A DNA stretch of 64,000 bases from Ptychodera flava. Taxonomy: Eukaryota; Hemichordata; Enteropneusta; Ptychoderidae. Below, in pieces: positions 13,134 to 24,770 of this stretch. The stretch is taken from the NCBI RefSeq assembly GCF_041260155.1, contig NC_091932.1, forward strand, positions 12,826,441 through 12,890,440, read 5' to 3'. The notes under the pieces were generated by a model. It was not told where the DNA came from. It searched no databases and saw nothing but the letters and a program-made list of their open reading frames with translations. The number at the start of each line of letters is the position of its first letter. Within the stretch, counting starts at the first letter, position 1. The position numbers were made by a program, and so were the translations under genes.

Positions 13134-13722
13134 TTAATCAACAGTTTCGTAATCAGCGTTTTCTGTAATCCTGTCATTTTCGATGTCGTTTCCACCATTG
13201 CTTCGAAGTGGCTCCCCTCCTTCATATGCAATATTTTCGACGAAACCTTCATCTTTCGCATTTCCCTCTCCGGAAATTCCATCCCGTGGCGAGCTATTAT
13301 TTTCAGCTTGATCAAAACTTTCGTAGGCGATATTTTCTTTAAAGCCGTGATCTTCGGCCTGGATCATATTTTTGTTCTGACGTGGTTCCCCACTTTCGTA
13401 AGCTATATTCTCGACGAATCCGCTCACAGACTGCTGTTGAAGAGCGCCCTCACTCAGTTCTCTGTCTCCCGGTTGGTTCGGGATTGTCTTCGACGTGGTG
13501 GTCGTTAAGGGTTGGTATTCACTCTTAGGTACCTTTTCAAGTTCAGTGTAGGAAGATTCTCCAGTGTCTGGCTCTAAGGTATAATAGAACGCTCCTCCCG
13601 AAGCACGGCCGTCGTTGTTATAGCTGGGGGGCATCTGCGCTGGCGTCTCGACAGAAGGCAAAGTTGTGTCGTATGCCAAATTTTGTAGTGTCACTCCAGA
13701 GTTCATTGCCGAACTTTTCAAT
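13134..13722 (-). CDS. Gene D exon 5, cytoplasmic tail with ITAM-like and NxxY motifs
   Basis: Starts LKSSAMNSGVTLQNLAYDTT. Three YxxL motifs, YYTL, YTEL and YQPL, lie at codons 13506-13586 with spacers of 8 and 7 residues; the centre reads YTELEKVPKSEYQPL and has Glu at -3 from its first Tyr, as ITAMs often do. Then FVENIAYESGEP, FKENIAYESFDQA, FVENIAYEGGEP and ITENADYETVD before TAA at 13134. Tyr-rich, acidic, probably unstructured, suited to kinase and adaptor binding. YESF and YETV are also possible endocytic YxxPhi signals. Confidence 0.9.
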
Positions 13723-16075
13723 CTACGAATAAAATAATAGTGATGTAGGCACATCAAATGTTTGCTCACATAAGGACTTCAAGCGTGAATCGTTACATTG
13801 CTTTTACGTATTTGCTTGTTATTCAGTTTTTGAATGATAGTGTTATATTTGAAGAGCACCTCATGGTATTTCCTTAAAAGATGTTGCTAGTGAAGTTCAA
13901 CATAAATAAGAAAAATACTGGAAGAAAAGTACTCGCGCAGGCGGCCGCATGCTGCTTACTGATACTAGGGATATACCTGACAGGTATGCTAGTCCAAGCT
14001 GACACACATATGTCACTGCACCTACCACGCGGTCGCTGCAATTGCGATCCCACAATGCTTGTGAGTCAAACATCCCTGATCAAGCTTCAATATTGTTTAC
14101 TTTGATTAAGATTTGCACGCGAAGACAATTTTAACATTTAAAAATAAATTGAATGGCAGCAGTATATTCGTTTGGATGAAAAATGTAACATCTTTCGATA
14201 GCTATAGAGCCGTCACGATTTGTGAAAGAGTCACCGTTCTAGCGCAAAGTATGCCGGTAGACGGGCCCTGGGCGAACTGCCGCGGCCGCCCGTTCGCCTA
14301 GCCAGGGTGGCCATCAACATGTGTGCCGAAGAAGAATTAAGTATCGTAAAAAGGTATTGTTTTCTATTGTGGGAAAAAAATATCCATAGTGAACAGTGAA
14401 CTCTCAATTTCAATTGAAATTACAATGCAAATTCCATTCTGCGAGAGCTTACAGGCTCGGCCCTATCGTGCACGATAAACAGGCCGGCGAAAGTAATAGC
14501 TACCACAATTACACGTAATACTACAAATTACCCCAGCTGTTTGTTGATAACCGTGTTTTATGAACCCTTCATAGTGTAAAGAAAATGAAAAGAATTACAT
14601 GTTCTTGATTATTGCTAACAATGCTTAGATATTTCTCCTGATGTTATGTGATTTGATGTAATTGAACAAGACCGGTACATGTAGCCACTGATAATGTTAC
14701 AGTAATTGATCAAACATATTCGTGTATTGCACTACGTCAGTATATCACATTTTGTTGTCTGATTGCTGGCGGGCTAAACTTGTATGATTGTGAATGTTAA
14801 ACGACAAATTTTGCAAGTACATACTCGACGGTAGCAACAATTGTATCAACCACAGTCACAAAAAACGGTGGTGCGATAAACACACATAAACACATAGAGA
14901 AACAGACAAACAAAGGAAAAAAACCCAGATAAAGAGAACGCCTACGATGCTAAAGGTCACTAATCATGGCCGTGAAAATCTAGTAAAAATAGTCAGATAT
15001 TAAGGGCTATCGGGATTTTTGTTGAAGAATTCAATTTCCATGCATTCGTGCCCCAATCGCACTTGGCATTTAACTTGCAGCATTTATAATTTGCTAATAG
15101 GTTTTCTTTTCCTAGTACCTTCCGCCCGATCTGTGAATCGTCCGATTCATGTGCGCTGCATCAAAATGTGCCCGAAAAAGTCACTCTAAGATAGGCTAGA
15201 ATTTGTAATTTCTTGATTCGTGATACTCACCGTCTTTTCCTGATTAAAGAATATGCAATGACGAGCAGGGCAAACACAACAAGTACGGCTATGACGGCTC
15301 CAATTATAGCTCCTGAATGTGAAGAATAATAGGGAAGAACTTTTCAATTGACTTTCGCAGGCATAAATTATGTCTTAACTCTTTGGTATCAACCAACAGT
15401 TACCTCTATTCAGAGTAATAAATCTAGTACCGGGCCTTCATATCATTCAGTCTACCAAATCATCTCGTAATGTCGTCTTTCCTCCCCAGTTCATCAATGC
15501 TATTGCCCACTCAACCGTAGACTGGCCTTTAGCCTACGCCCTGCCCTCGTCCTTTTGAGCAATTTTTTTTGTTTATTTGTCTGGCTCTTTGTCTTTGTCT
15601 GTCTTTACTTCTGTCCAAAGTTATCTTACAACCGTATCATTTCATAGATCCGATGGCTTCGGAGAAAGAATAGCTGAGAGGGCATGAACTTTGAGAATAA
15701 TTTTAAAAGGCCCTTTCACTGGCAATATCAAAATAAATTCGGGAATTTGTGTGACGTCCTATGCTGAGTAAGTCATCACATTCTGTAAGTCTATATCACA
15801 ATTGGAAGGCAAGAAGTCAGTGCATCAACACGAACTCCCTACTTTGAAAATCTTATAGTTTCTATTTTAAGTGGCGACAGGGGTAGAGCGGCCAGCGAGG
15901 GGTTGTGAGAGTCTAGTTTAAAATGAGTCAATGCCAGACGACTATCGTAGTATACGCCCTCTATAGACCATACATAATGATAATGATAATGATAACTTTA
16001 TCGACGTTATTCCCTCAAAGGTGAACATAGTCAAGAACTAATACTACAAAAAAAGAAAATAATACTTATCAAAAA

Positions 16076-16120
<45 letters not shown>

Positions 16121-19100
16121 TAAGATATAACTTTATGCAGAATATGAAATGTGGGGTAATCTTAAAAAATATCTGTTTCTTGGAAAATGTTGTGAGGTAT
16201 ATCATGCTATCTGTATTGCTCATTATGTAGTAAAATTTGGCTTGCAAATCCCAGTTGTTGAAGTTTTCATTGTTGACTGCTACATGAAGCTGTACATTCT
16301 AGGGATATCTTGACCTCTGGCGATCGATAGATATCGCGACCATTCTAACGAGTAAATCTGCCGAAATTGAAACGGTATTTATATCACATATATTTAACAT
16401 TTCACTGCAGTTCATAACTGGCATAGATTGAATATAACTAATCGATGCTAAATCTAAGATCTTAGGTTTAAATTTAAGTCTGAGATCTGGAATTTAAAGT
16501 CTTGCATGAGTCTGAGAATCTGAAAAGTCGACTCTACTAGGCTACAGGCCAGAATCAACCCTTCGCCATGCCCGGTACTCTCCTACAAAGACATTATTCC
16601 TAGCAAAGACCAAGTGTCCTACCTGTCTTGATTGAGGATTTGTTAGCTCCCGAATATCCGGGCCCGCCAGTGGAGAATTGATTATCGGGATCGGGTGAAC
16701 TCGGTGCATCAAAGGTTTGCTCCGTTTCAGGCCTGAGTAAATGTGATGTTGTAGTGGCAACAGTGTTGAGGGATGTTGCAGTGGCCAAACTGGAGCGGAA
16801 TCCCTCTGTGGTACTCATTAATGTGCTTGTTTCAATAAATTTATCTCTCTCCGATGAGGCATTACTCTGGAGTCCATCATTGTCCACAGTTGAAGTTCTA
16901 CGATGGTCAGATTCGCGTGTTACCATCGTAGGACGTTCCGTGAAGTCCTTGCGCTGGGTCGATACCTTGCTTGTTCCGATGGTGGTTTGGTTGGTTGATT
17001 CAGAATGAAAGAGTGGCGTCTCTACGCTGGCAGACGCAACGGTTGCTGCAAGAAAACACGACCAAATCATCATGTATTTACATGCGAAAATTTAATGTTC
17101 TAAGAATTTGAAGAAGGCACTGTCGAGTTAGACACTTTCTTTAAAATGAATTTTCCACATTTCTTAGGCCACTGACAGAAGGTCTTTGGACACTCCGGCA
17201 CGTATTCCCTTTGGCTTTCCGAATAATCAAACGAAACCAATGATCGGCACGAAGAACAATATCATGATATGATCAAGCTAATATCAACAATTGCGAAACA
17301 CTAACTTCCACACTTCACCGGTTGAAAACCATATATAGTCCAGTCAATCTACGAGATTTTGGCACCTAACCCACCACAAATTGCAACAGAATTTTTTTCT
17401 TCAGAATGCATTTTAGAGAGGTACCCAGAACAACATATTAAAAGTTTACTCGAATCCGCCTTGGGGAAATATGCCTAATTTGCATAAATCAAATATGGCG
17501 GCCAACCATCCAACAAAATAACATAATTGGCCATATATCATATGTTGAACAAGCTATTTCAGTGATTTCAAAGTCTGAAACTAGTTATTTGGCTCGGGGA
17601 CTCATTTTGGACGTATAATGTTTTATATAGGCACTTCATTAATTTGCATAATTCCAATATGGCTGCCAACATTCCTACAAAAGACATTTTCGGTCATAAA
17701 CAACGTATTAAACCAGCTATTTCAGTGATTTTTAAGTCAAAAGTATATTTCTTTGGCATGGACAAACGATTTTCGAGATGCAATGATTTGCATTGTTACT
17801 TCGTTAATTTGCATAAATCCAATATGGTTTCCAATATACCTGCAAAAGACATTTTCTGTCATATACTACGTATTAACCCTTTGAGCGCCAAAGTCTATAT
17901 TTTATCAACTTTATAAAATGTAGCAGAGTCAATTTTTGTGCTATTTGCCAAATTTTTGAAAAAAAACTGTAGCTGATGAAAAATGTATCCATTTTGTCCA
18001 AAATTATGAAAACAAAGTACAGAAAAGTTGACAGAAATTGGTAAAATATTGCATTATAATTTGGTGTAAAAATTACAGCAATCAAAGGGTTAAATCAGCT
18101 ATTTCTCTGATTTCAAAACTTAAAGTATAATTCTTGGGCATGAACAAACGATTTTCGAGATGCAATGATTTGCATTGTTACTTCGTTAATTTGCATAAAT
18201 CCAATCTGGTGGCCAATATACCTACAAAGGACATTTTCTGTCATATACCACGCATTAATCGTTTGAGCGCCGAAGTCTATTTTTATCAACTTTGTAAAAT
18301 GTCCACTGTCAGTTTTTCTGCTCTTTGCCAAAATTTTTATAAAAAACTGTTGCTGATGGAATATGATATCAATTTTGTCAAAATTATGAAAAAAACGTAC
18401 AGAAAAGTTCACAGAATTGGTAAAATATTGCATTAAAATTTTGGTGTAAAAATTACAGCAGTCGAAGGGTTAAGCAAGCTATTTCTGTGATTTTAAAGTT
18501 AAAAGTATATTACTTATGCATGGACATACGATTTTTAGGTGCAATGATTTGCGTTGGCACTTTGTTAATTTGCATAAATCCAATAGGTTGGCAATTTTGA
18601 AGTTTAAATATATTTCTTGAGCATGAAGAAACACCTTTGGCGGTTCAGATTTTTTAAAACACACTTTGATAATTTTCATAAATTAAATATGGCTGCCATA
18701 TAATGTCCGAATAGCTTCTAATATAAATAAGGTTCTGGTAGAGTTTTAAGCACTAGGTTTATCAAGAAGAAACTGTTAAGAGGGCACTGCACCCAACACA
18801 CCGTATTTTGACCAAAATAATTTTTTTGCAAATATTTATCCAATTGTGGTTAATTTGTTAAGCCAAGATTAAAAATTGGTTAAGTTCACTTTTTAGCTTG
18901 GCAAGCAGTCGTAAGTTGCATGATATAGTGTTAATGTATGCAAATGTATGCAAATCACCCGATTTCCTGCTTCCTTTTTTCCAATTTTAAGATTTCCAAA
19001 GAATTTAACTCCAGTCCTGCTGGGTCAAATATTCTGAAATTTTCACATTATGTTCTTTAAATGCGATATAACAAAACAATTATTTTGTTTTGCAATAAAA

Positions 19101-22100
19101 TGCCTACGTTTTGAATAAGATTTTATTTTGCTTATCATGATTTTAAGCACTGTTTCGATTGTCATTCTTTAAGCCCATGCCATTTTAGAATGAAGATAGA
19201 TAATGAAAAATAAACTTGTCGTTTTTTTCTACATATACTCTGAAATATTACACTTCACAAAATAGTTTCTATGGGTTTCCTTGTCATCTTAGATAGGAAA
19301 TATTCCTTTGAAAAAAACTGTATTGGCAATGTGCAGCCTCACCTTAAGTCCTTGAACTTTTTGAAATTCATTTTCTTTTAAATGTCGAAAATATACTAAC
19401 AATAACGATCCATTTAAGAATACAAGTTTATTTTAATATGTGTCTGTGATACCTGAATTCGTTAAAATACTCCATAAATATATTGTATTTTGAAAATAGT
19501 GTTAAAGTGAATATGGAGGACTTACATATGACTTCCGAACGGATTAAAATACATATATGTTTATGTGCGTTTACTAATGTGATGTAAGAAAGCCATGCAA
19601 TTTTAATTATTTTGTGATTTTTGTACATATGACAACTGTTAATGATTGTTAGTTGTATAATAATAATCTCTTTCTGAATATAACATTGGATTCATATGTT
19701 TACGGCATTACTTATTTAAAATTAAATAAATCTGTTTCATTTCTGGCAAGGGGGCGCTCGGAATTTACAAGAGGGCGCCACGCCCCTGTTACCTTATTCA
19801 GGGAGAACACTGCGATAAGAACTCATTTGGGATAATTGGATTATCATATCTTTCAATTTCTCAAAAATGTTAGGTGCCGTATAGCTGAATGTTGCAATAT
19901 TGCAAATTACTCATAAAAACAAGTGTGTAACGTAAAACAAAAGCAGATGAGATAAAATTTGTAGATGAAATTGCCATTACTTCGCCATCCAATTATCCCA
20001 AATTAGTTCCAATCGTCTTTATATGTGTTTTATACTGTACAGTGTCAAAACATGTAATCATTAATGTTTACCTTTTTTAAAAAAGGGGCTTACAAAATAT
20101 TTAGTTTTTGCTTTAGACTGAATCCCCTTCTTAGTGACGAGTGCATCTTAGAATTTGGTACATCCCCCTATTTGATAGGCAAAAAGTCATCACATATAAC
20201 AGCAAAAATACAATAAACACAACAAAGATAATAACAACGCAGAAACAAAAAATAATGCGACCAAAATAACAAATGCCACAATACAGATAAATTTTGTCAG
20301 ACTCTTAAAACTTGATCAACACACAAACTCTCAAAAATTGAAATCTGCACGCTTAGCGAAGGTTTAACATTAATTCAAACAACTCATCAGCCCAACAGAA
20401 TCCAAATATTACACGATGCAAACATGTACATCTGGAAAAATGACACTAGAAAAACGACTCCTGGTGTACTTGCTTGTATTGTGTAATAGTTGGATTCTGT
20501 GTAAGACTTTGTTAAAGCATGCAGTATTCAGTTTTTGTAAGTTTGTGTGTCCTTAAAGTTTTTATGAATCTGACATTGTTTGCAATAGATCAAAATTTTA
20601 ACTTGTGTGTATTATGGCATTTTTTTATTTGGTCATATCATTTTTCTGGTTTTTTGCTTTGTTGTATTTATTGTATTTTGCTGATATGTGTAATGACTTC
20701 TTGCCTATCATCTAGGGGATCTTATAAAGATGCACCCATCAATAAGAAGGAGGTTCAGCCTAAATTAAAAACTGAAGATTTTGAACACGTCTTTTTTCGA
20801 CATTAAACATTACAGATTACATATTTTGACACTGTACAGTGTTAAACACCCACACAAATTACAAAAATGCCGTACACAGATGAATCTGATGTTATGTTCA
20901 GAAAGAGAATATATTATTCATAAGACTAACAATCATTAACAGTCATCATATATAGAAAAATCAAAATTAATGAATGTCAAAGGACTTAACACTTTCTTCT
21001 TGATAGATTCCTAAAAACTATACCAAACCCGTATTTATATCAGAAGCTATTAAGCAACGGGCGATTTATATGGCACCCATATTTAATTTATGCAAATTAT
21101 CAAAGGGCCTTTGTAGAAATTGACCACTAAAAGTGTTTCTTTATACCCAAGAAAAATATTAAATCTTTAAAATCACTGAAATTGCTTGTTCCATGCCTGG
21201 TATATGACCGAAAATGTCCTTTATAGAAATGTTGGCCACCATATTGGATTTATGCAAATTAACAAAGTGTCAATGCAAATCATTGCATCTCGACAAATAT
21301 TTGTCCATGCCAAAGAAATATACCTTTAACTTTAAAATCACTGAAATAGCTGGTTTAATACGTGGTATATGACCGAAAATGTCTTTGATAGAAATGTTGG
21401 CAGCCATATTGGAATTATGCAAATTAATGAAGTGCCTACATAAAACATTATACCTCCAAAATAATTTCCCGAGCCAAATAACTAGTTTCAGACTTTGAAA
21501 TCACTGAAATAGCTTGTTCAACATATGATATATGGCCAATTATGTTATTTTGTTGGATGGTTGGCCGCCATATTTGATTTATGCAAATTAGGCATATTTC
21601 CCCAAGGCGGATTCGAGTAAACTTTTAATATGTTGTTCTGGGTACCTCTCAAAAATGCATTCTGAAGAAAAAATTCTGTTGCAATTTGTGGTGGGTCCAA
21701 CCCTATTTTGACTGGACTAATATTATTTTGTCATGAATTTGACATGAATTTTTATTTCATAAATGCCATTCTACTTCGGTGTTTTAATAGTGAAAAGGCA
21801 CTTTCGAGCGATTTTGATGCAAACGACCTCATGTTTTGTATATGCTCATTTTCAGCCAAAGCACGCATCATTTTTCGGAATAATGTTGAAAATATTATGC
21901 CACATGTGTATTTTTATCTTTGCCACGTGTCTAAATGTCTTTGACTGTAATGATGCGTTGAAGTGATTTGAGATTACATTTATTTAATTCTTTTACATGT
22001 CAGCAAATGAATATAGCAGGAATATGGATTGAAATCTGTAACCATAGTATACTACGTCTCTGAAAGTCACTTGCAATTAAGTTAACTTTACGTCCGGGGT

Positions 22101-22832
22101 ATAGTTCTTTTCGTTCTCTCGCATTAATCTTACACTTTTATCAAAGTACGAAAACAATAAAGAAAAAAATACTCACTAGTATTAGTATGTTGGCATCTAT
22201 GCCCGTAGTAACCATTCGCACAATCACAATGGAAACCTTCTTCATCATCATTAGGTGTACAAGTTCCTCCGTTTTCACATTGTTCAAAGTGACTGATTGT
22301 TTTTTCCTCGCAGTATGTCCCTTGCCAACCTGCTGCACATGTGCAACGGAAAGCCATCGGTAGCAGTACATCGGTACAGCTACCGTCATTTGCACATGGA
22401 TTGCTACTGCAATTGTCTTGGGCACAAATTTGTCCAGTGAAGCCAGGAGCACAGACACATTTCATGTCCTCTGCTTCCTGGCAGGTAGCTCCATTTTCAC
22501 AGGGGTTATATGATTCACAGCTATGGAAATAGCCACTGCTGTAGTCATGGAAACTGTCGCTTACTTCTTCGTCGGATGAACTATACTGACAACTTTCACC
22601 ACTCCATCCAGCTGTACATAAACACTGGTACGAGTTTTGGTCGTTGGCTGTGCAAGTACCTTCATGTTGACACGGGTTACTTTCACAGACGATAGCCACA
22701 TCGCATAGTTTACCTGTCCAACCTTGTGAGCAAGTGCACCGGACACCGCGACCGTGTGGGTTGTCACATGTGGCTCCGTTCATGCACGGGTTGCTGCCGC
22801 AGTTACGTGCATTCATCTGTGCCGTTGTCAAT

Positions 22833-22907
<75 letters not shown>

Positions 22908-24770
22908 TTTTACCGTTTTTTAACTACGAACATAGTGTATGAACGGTTCTATATTTTTTTGAGATAACCTAACGACAGACATAAAAAAGTGAATTAAGCA
23001 CCATCTCAATAAATACAGCGACGCACCAGTACACTGTGATCTTGACGAGGACAGTCAGTAAGTCATTTGAAGTCCCTATGTTTTACTTTGCCACTCACGT
23101 GATCTGATCTGCATACACCGTTCCTTGCATTGATGAGTGGAACAGCACTATACCTGATCTTACTTTGCCTCATGTTTGATTTGTTCCATGGTACTATTCA
23201 GTCGTTGTTAGAAACGACTTCCCAAGGCTGCCAATCAGGTTATGGGCCCTCCGAGTTTGTCCAGTGCTGCCTGTTTGTAGTCCAAATGTATAAGATTAAG
23301 GTGGTATATCTATCTGTAATACATCTAAGCAGGTATACACAAAAACACTTCTGAACTTTGTACATAAACGGGACAGTTTTATGGAATGTAACTAATTTCA
23401 CGTCGAAATGAGACAAACTCCCGTAATTAAAGGGTCAGTAATGCTAACGTTTATGATGATTTTTTTCAGTATTTTTATTTTTTATGTCAATTGCAAGTTC
23501 TTATTTTTACTTCCAAAAGAACAGTTGAAACATCCGCCTTTTAGTTTGTCAACATTATTGTGAAAAGAATTGTTATTGTTTATATCTAAATTCTATTCTG
23601 GACTAGAATTTAATTGCCAACAATAAATGCAGTTTACACATGGTTAGGAAGTATTGACAAGATTAATACTGCGTATATCAACATAGTTGGGAGTACAACA
23701 AGAAATTTTGGTTGATATTAAAACTAAATTTTGAAATAGTAAAAAACTTAAAAGTTGGCAGCACTGGTTATTCAAAGTCATTATAGGAGTACATGTATAG
23801 TTTTACAATATAGGTGCATAAGCTATCATTAAGGTCAGTAGTTCATCCGTAGTTTGAATTATGTCTCCGAGTCGTTATGGTGACAAAGTTTACAATTGTT
23901 CCATTGTATGCACTGAGAATCACACTTCATATCATGACGAAAATGTGGCTTGCCATCGTATTCCGTATATTTTCCTGTAGCTTATTGATCACAGTCAAAG
24001 GTCCACGCTGACGTGTCAGTTAATATGCTGTTAATATATCTTCACGCACATCACAACTTTGTGCGAATGACTATGTGTGTTTACTGTGGTTACATACTCA
24101 AGCTAGATACATGGAAATGAGAGTGAATTACTTCCACACTATGTTAACGTGTTTTATTTTATCCATGGTTCTTGTGAAATGCATTTATTACACTTCAATA
24201 TTGTGGTACAACTTGTTTGAACTGTGAGGAACGTACAGTTTTCTGGCAATTGAAACACGGTTACCTTATGAAGGGAATTTGAATTATATATACATTATCC
24301 GGTCAACAATATCAGTGCGTGTGAAGTTTTTGAGATTGTTCAGACCGGCATACAACCAGATTTAAAATATGTGTACAGAAAGGATACTAGAATGGGAGCC
24401 TAAATCTCGTACAGACAAGGAGAACACTGCAAACAAAGGCAAGAGTTGAGAGTTTTGTCCTCTCAAACAATGGTACTTTCTCCTAATCAAAATGGCGGCG
24501 CGTGATGGAACATTACTTTGCATTACCCACTTGAAAAGAGCCTGAAGGGCAATATTTGCGATTGTAACATGCCATTCTTGACAAACTCTGGCATGATAAA
24601 GTATGTGCGAAACTAGAAATTGGTCTGAACGGCTCCTAACAGACTCAAAACATTGTTTTGAGAGTAACGGGCGGTACCTGGTCGGGTTATGACTCACTCT
24701 ACAAAACTTGCACACACTCACCTGCATGTGTTGTTAGCCGGAAGAATAGTATGAGGCAATATATGTACAT
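13134..24770 (-). CDS. Gene D: intact multi-EGF, ITAM-tailed type I receptor
   Basis: Five exons, 24722-24770, 22177-22833, 16623-17045, 15231-15312 and 13134-13722, join with matching phases to exactly 1800 nt, 599 residues. Layout: 16-residue signal peptide, about 219 residues with five EGF-like modules, 141-residue Ser/Thr-rich stalk, TM helix, 196-residue tail with three YxxL motifs and five NxxY motifs. EGF modules plus YxxL and NxxY tail motifs are the hallmark set of the engulfment receptors CED-1, Draper and MEGF10, but the EGF modules here are of the ordinary six-cysteine kind and no EMI domain is seen. A role in phagocytosis or immune recognition through Src/Syk-type kinases and PTB adaptors is inferred. 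The 5.1-kb intron 2 holds a large fold-back element. Confidence 0.85.
13506..13586 (-). other. ITAM-like triple YxxL in gene D tail
   Basis: YYTL, 8 residues, YTEL, 7 residues, YQPL. Both pairs satisfy YxxL/I-x6-8-YxxL/I. The same arrangement is kept in gene C (28200-28280) and gene B (40682-40762) despite changes between and inside the motifs. Confidence 0.75.
13723..15230 (-). other. Gene D intron between TM and tail exons
   Basis: No coding signal. Matches in part the same intron of genes C (28.4-30.7 kb) and B (40.9-41.9 kb). Confidence 0.6.
15231..15312 (-). CDS. Gene D exon 4, transmembrane helix
   Basis: Phase 1-2 exon of 82 nt encoding AIIGAVIAVLVVFALLVIAY then SLIRKRR. Acceptor ATTCAG, donor GTGAGT. 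Single pass; the basic RKRR places the following exon in the cytoplasm. Confidence 0.9.
15313..16622 (-). other. Gene D intron between stalk and TM exons
   Basis: Non-coding; resembles positions 270-1029 of gene E. Contains an (AT)n run at 16079-16117. Confidence 0.6.
16623..17045 (-). CDS. Gene D exon 3, Ser/Thr-rich stalk
   Basis: Phase 1-1 exon of 141 codons; acceptor TTGCAG, donor GTAGGA. Starts TVASASVETPLFHSESTNQT and contains SLNTVATTTSHLL; ends GANKSSIKT. High Ser and Thr content and no cysteines: a mucin-like stalk. The gene E exon is the same type but lacks about 34 codons near the start. Confidence 0.8.
17336..21719. mobile_element. 4.4-kb fold-back (long inverted repeat) element in gene D intron
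   Basis: Ends TAGTCCAGTCA at 17336 and TGACTGGACTA at 21719. The outer 560 bp or so of each side are inverted copies (for example 17.45-17.60 kb against 21.47-21.62 kb), and further in there are more inverted stretches (18.7 against 21.0 kb; 19.63 against 20.93 kb). Inside are three direct copies, about 380 bp apart, of a unit with TTGCATAAATCCAATA (near 17.76, 18.14 and 18.52 kb). No transposase frame is present. A 2-3 base AT target duplication is possible. Best read as a non-autonomous DNA transposon. Confidence 0.75.
22177..22833 (-). CDS. Gene D exon 2, five EGF-like modules
   Basis: Phase 1-1 exon of 219 codons. Modules begin CGSNPCMNGATC, CESNPCQHEGTC, CESYNPCENGATC, CSSNPCANDGSC and FEQCENGGTC. 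The first four have all six cysteines; the fifth has five, because the first is replaced (TISHFEQC here, IICYFEEC in the gene E relic). A 23-residue acidic, serine-rich linker (SSSDEEVSDSF) separates modules 2 and 3. The splice acceptor CAG is immediately preceded by the (CT)n microsatellite, which serves as the polypyrimidine tract. Donor GTGAGT. EGF modules mediate extracellular protein contacts. Confidence 0.9.
22836..22905. repeat. (GA)n microsatellite at gene D EGF acceptor
   Basis: About 35 GA units, (CT)n on the coding strand, ending directly in the CAG of the EGF exon acceptor. Confidence 0.95.
22906..24721 (-). other. Gene D intron 1
   Basis: No coding signal. 23.0-23.35 kb matches 3.07-3.3 and 6.3-6.4 kb; 24.2-24.7 kb matches 6.4-6.95 kb, as expected for duplicated units. 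Confidence 0.55.
24722..24770 (-). CDS. Gene D exon 1, signal peptide
   Basis: ATG at 24770; encodes MYIYCLILFFRLTTHA and ends in phase 1 before GTGAGT. It differs from the MERH-type first exons of B, C and E, but LLNN lies just upstream in the same frame and matches the MERH exons, so the start has moved downstream in this copy. Short but hydrophobic enough for a signal peptide. A relic of the same exon type is at 6943-6990 in gene E. Confidence 0.7.

Noticed and set aside
13065-13508. Plus-strand frame of 147 codons
   Set aside because: Antisense shadow of the gene D tail exon, whose own frame has conserved motifs in three paralogues.
17644-18436. Several 70-106 codon frames on both strands
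   Set aside because: They fall inside the direct repeats of the fold-back element and have no protein similarity that I recognise.
24362-24721. Minus-strand continuation of the gene D first exon for about 105 codons
   Set aside because: Its first codons are the signal exon; the rest lies past a strong GTGAGT donor and is intron.
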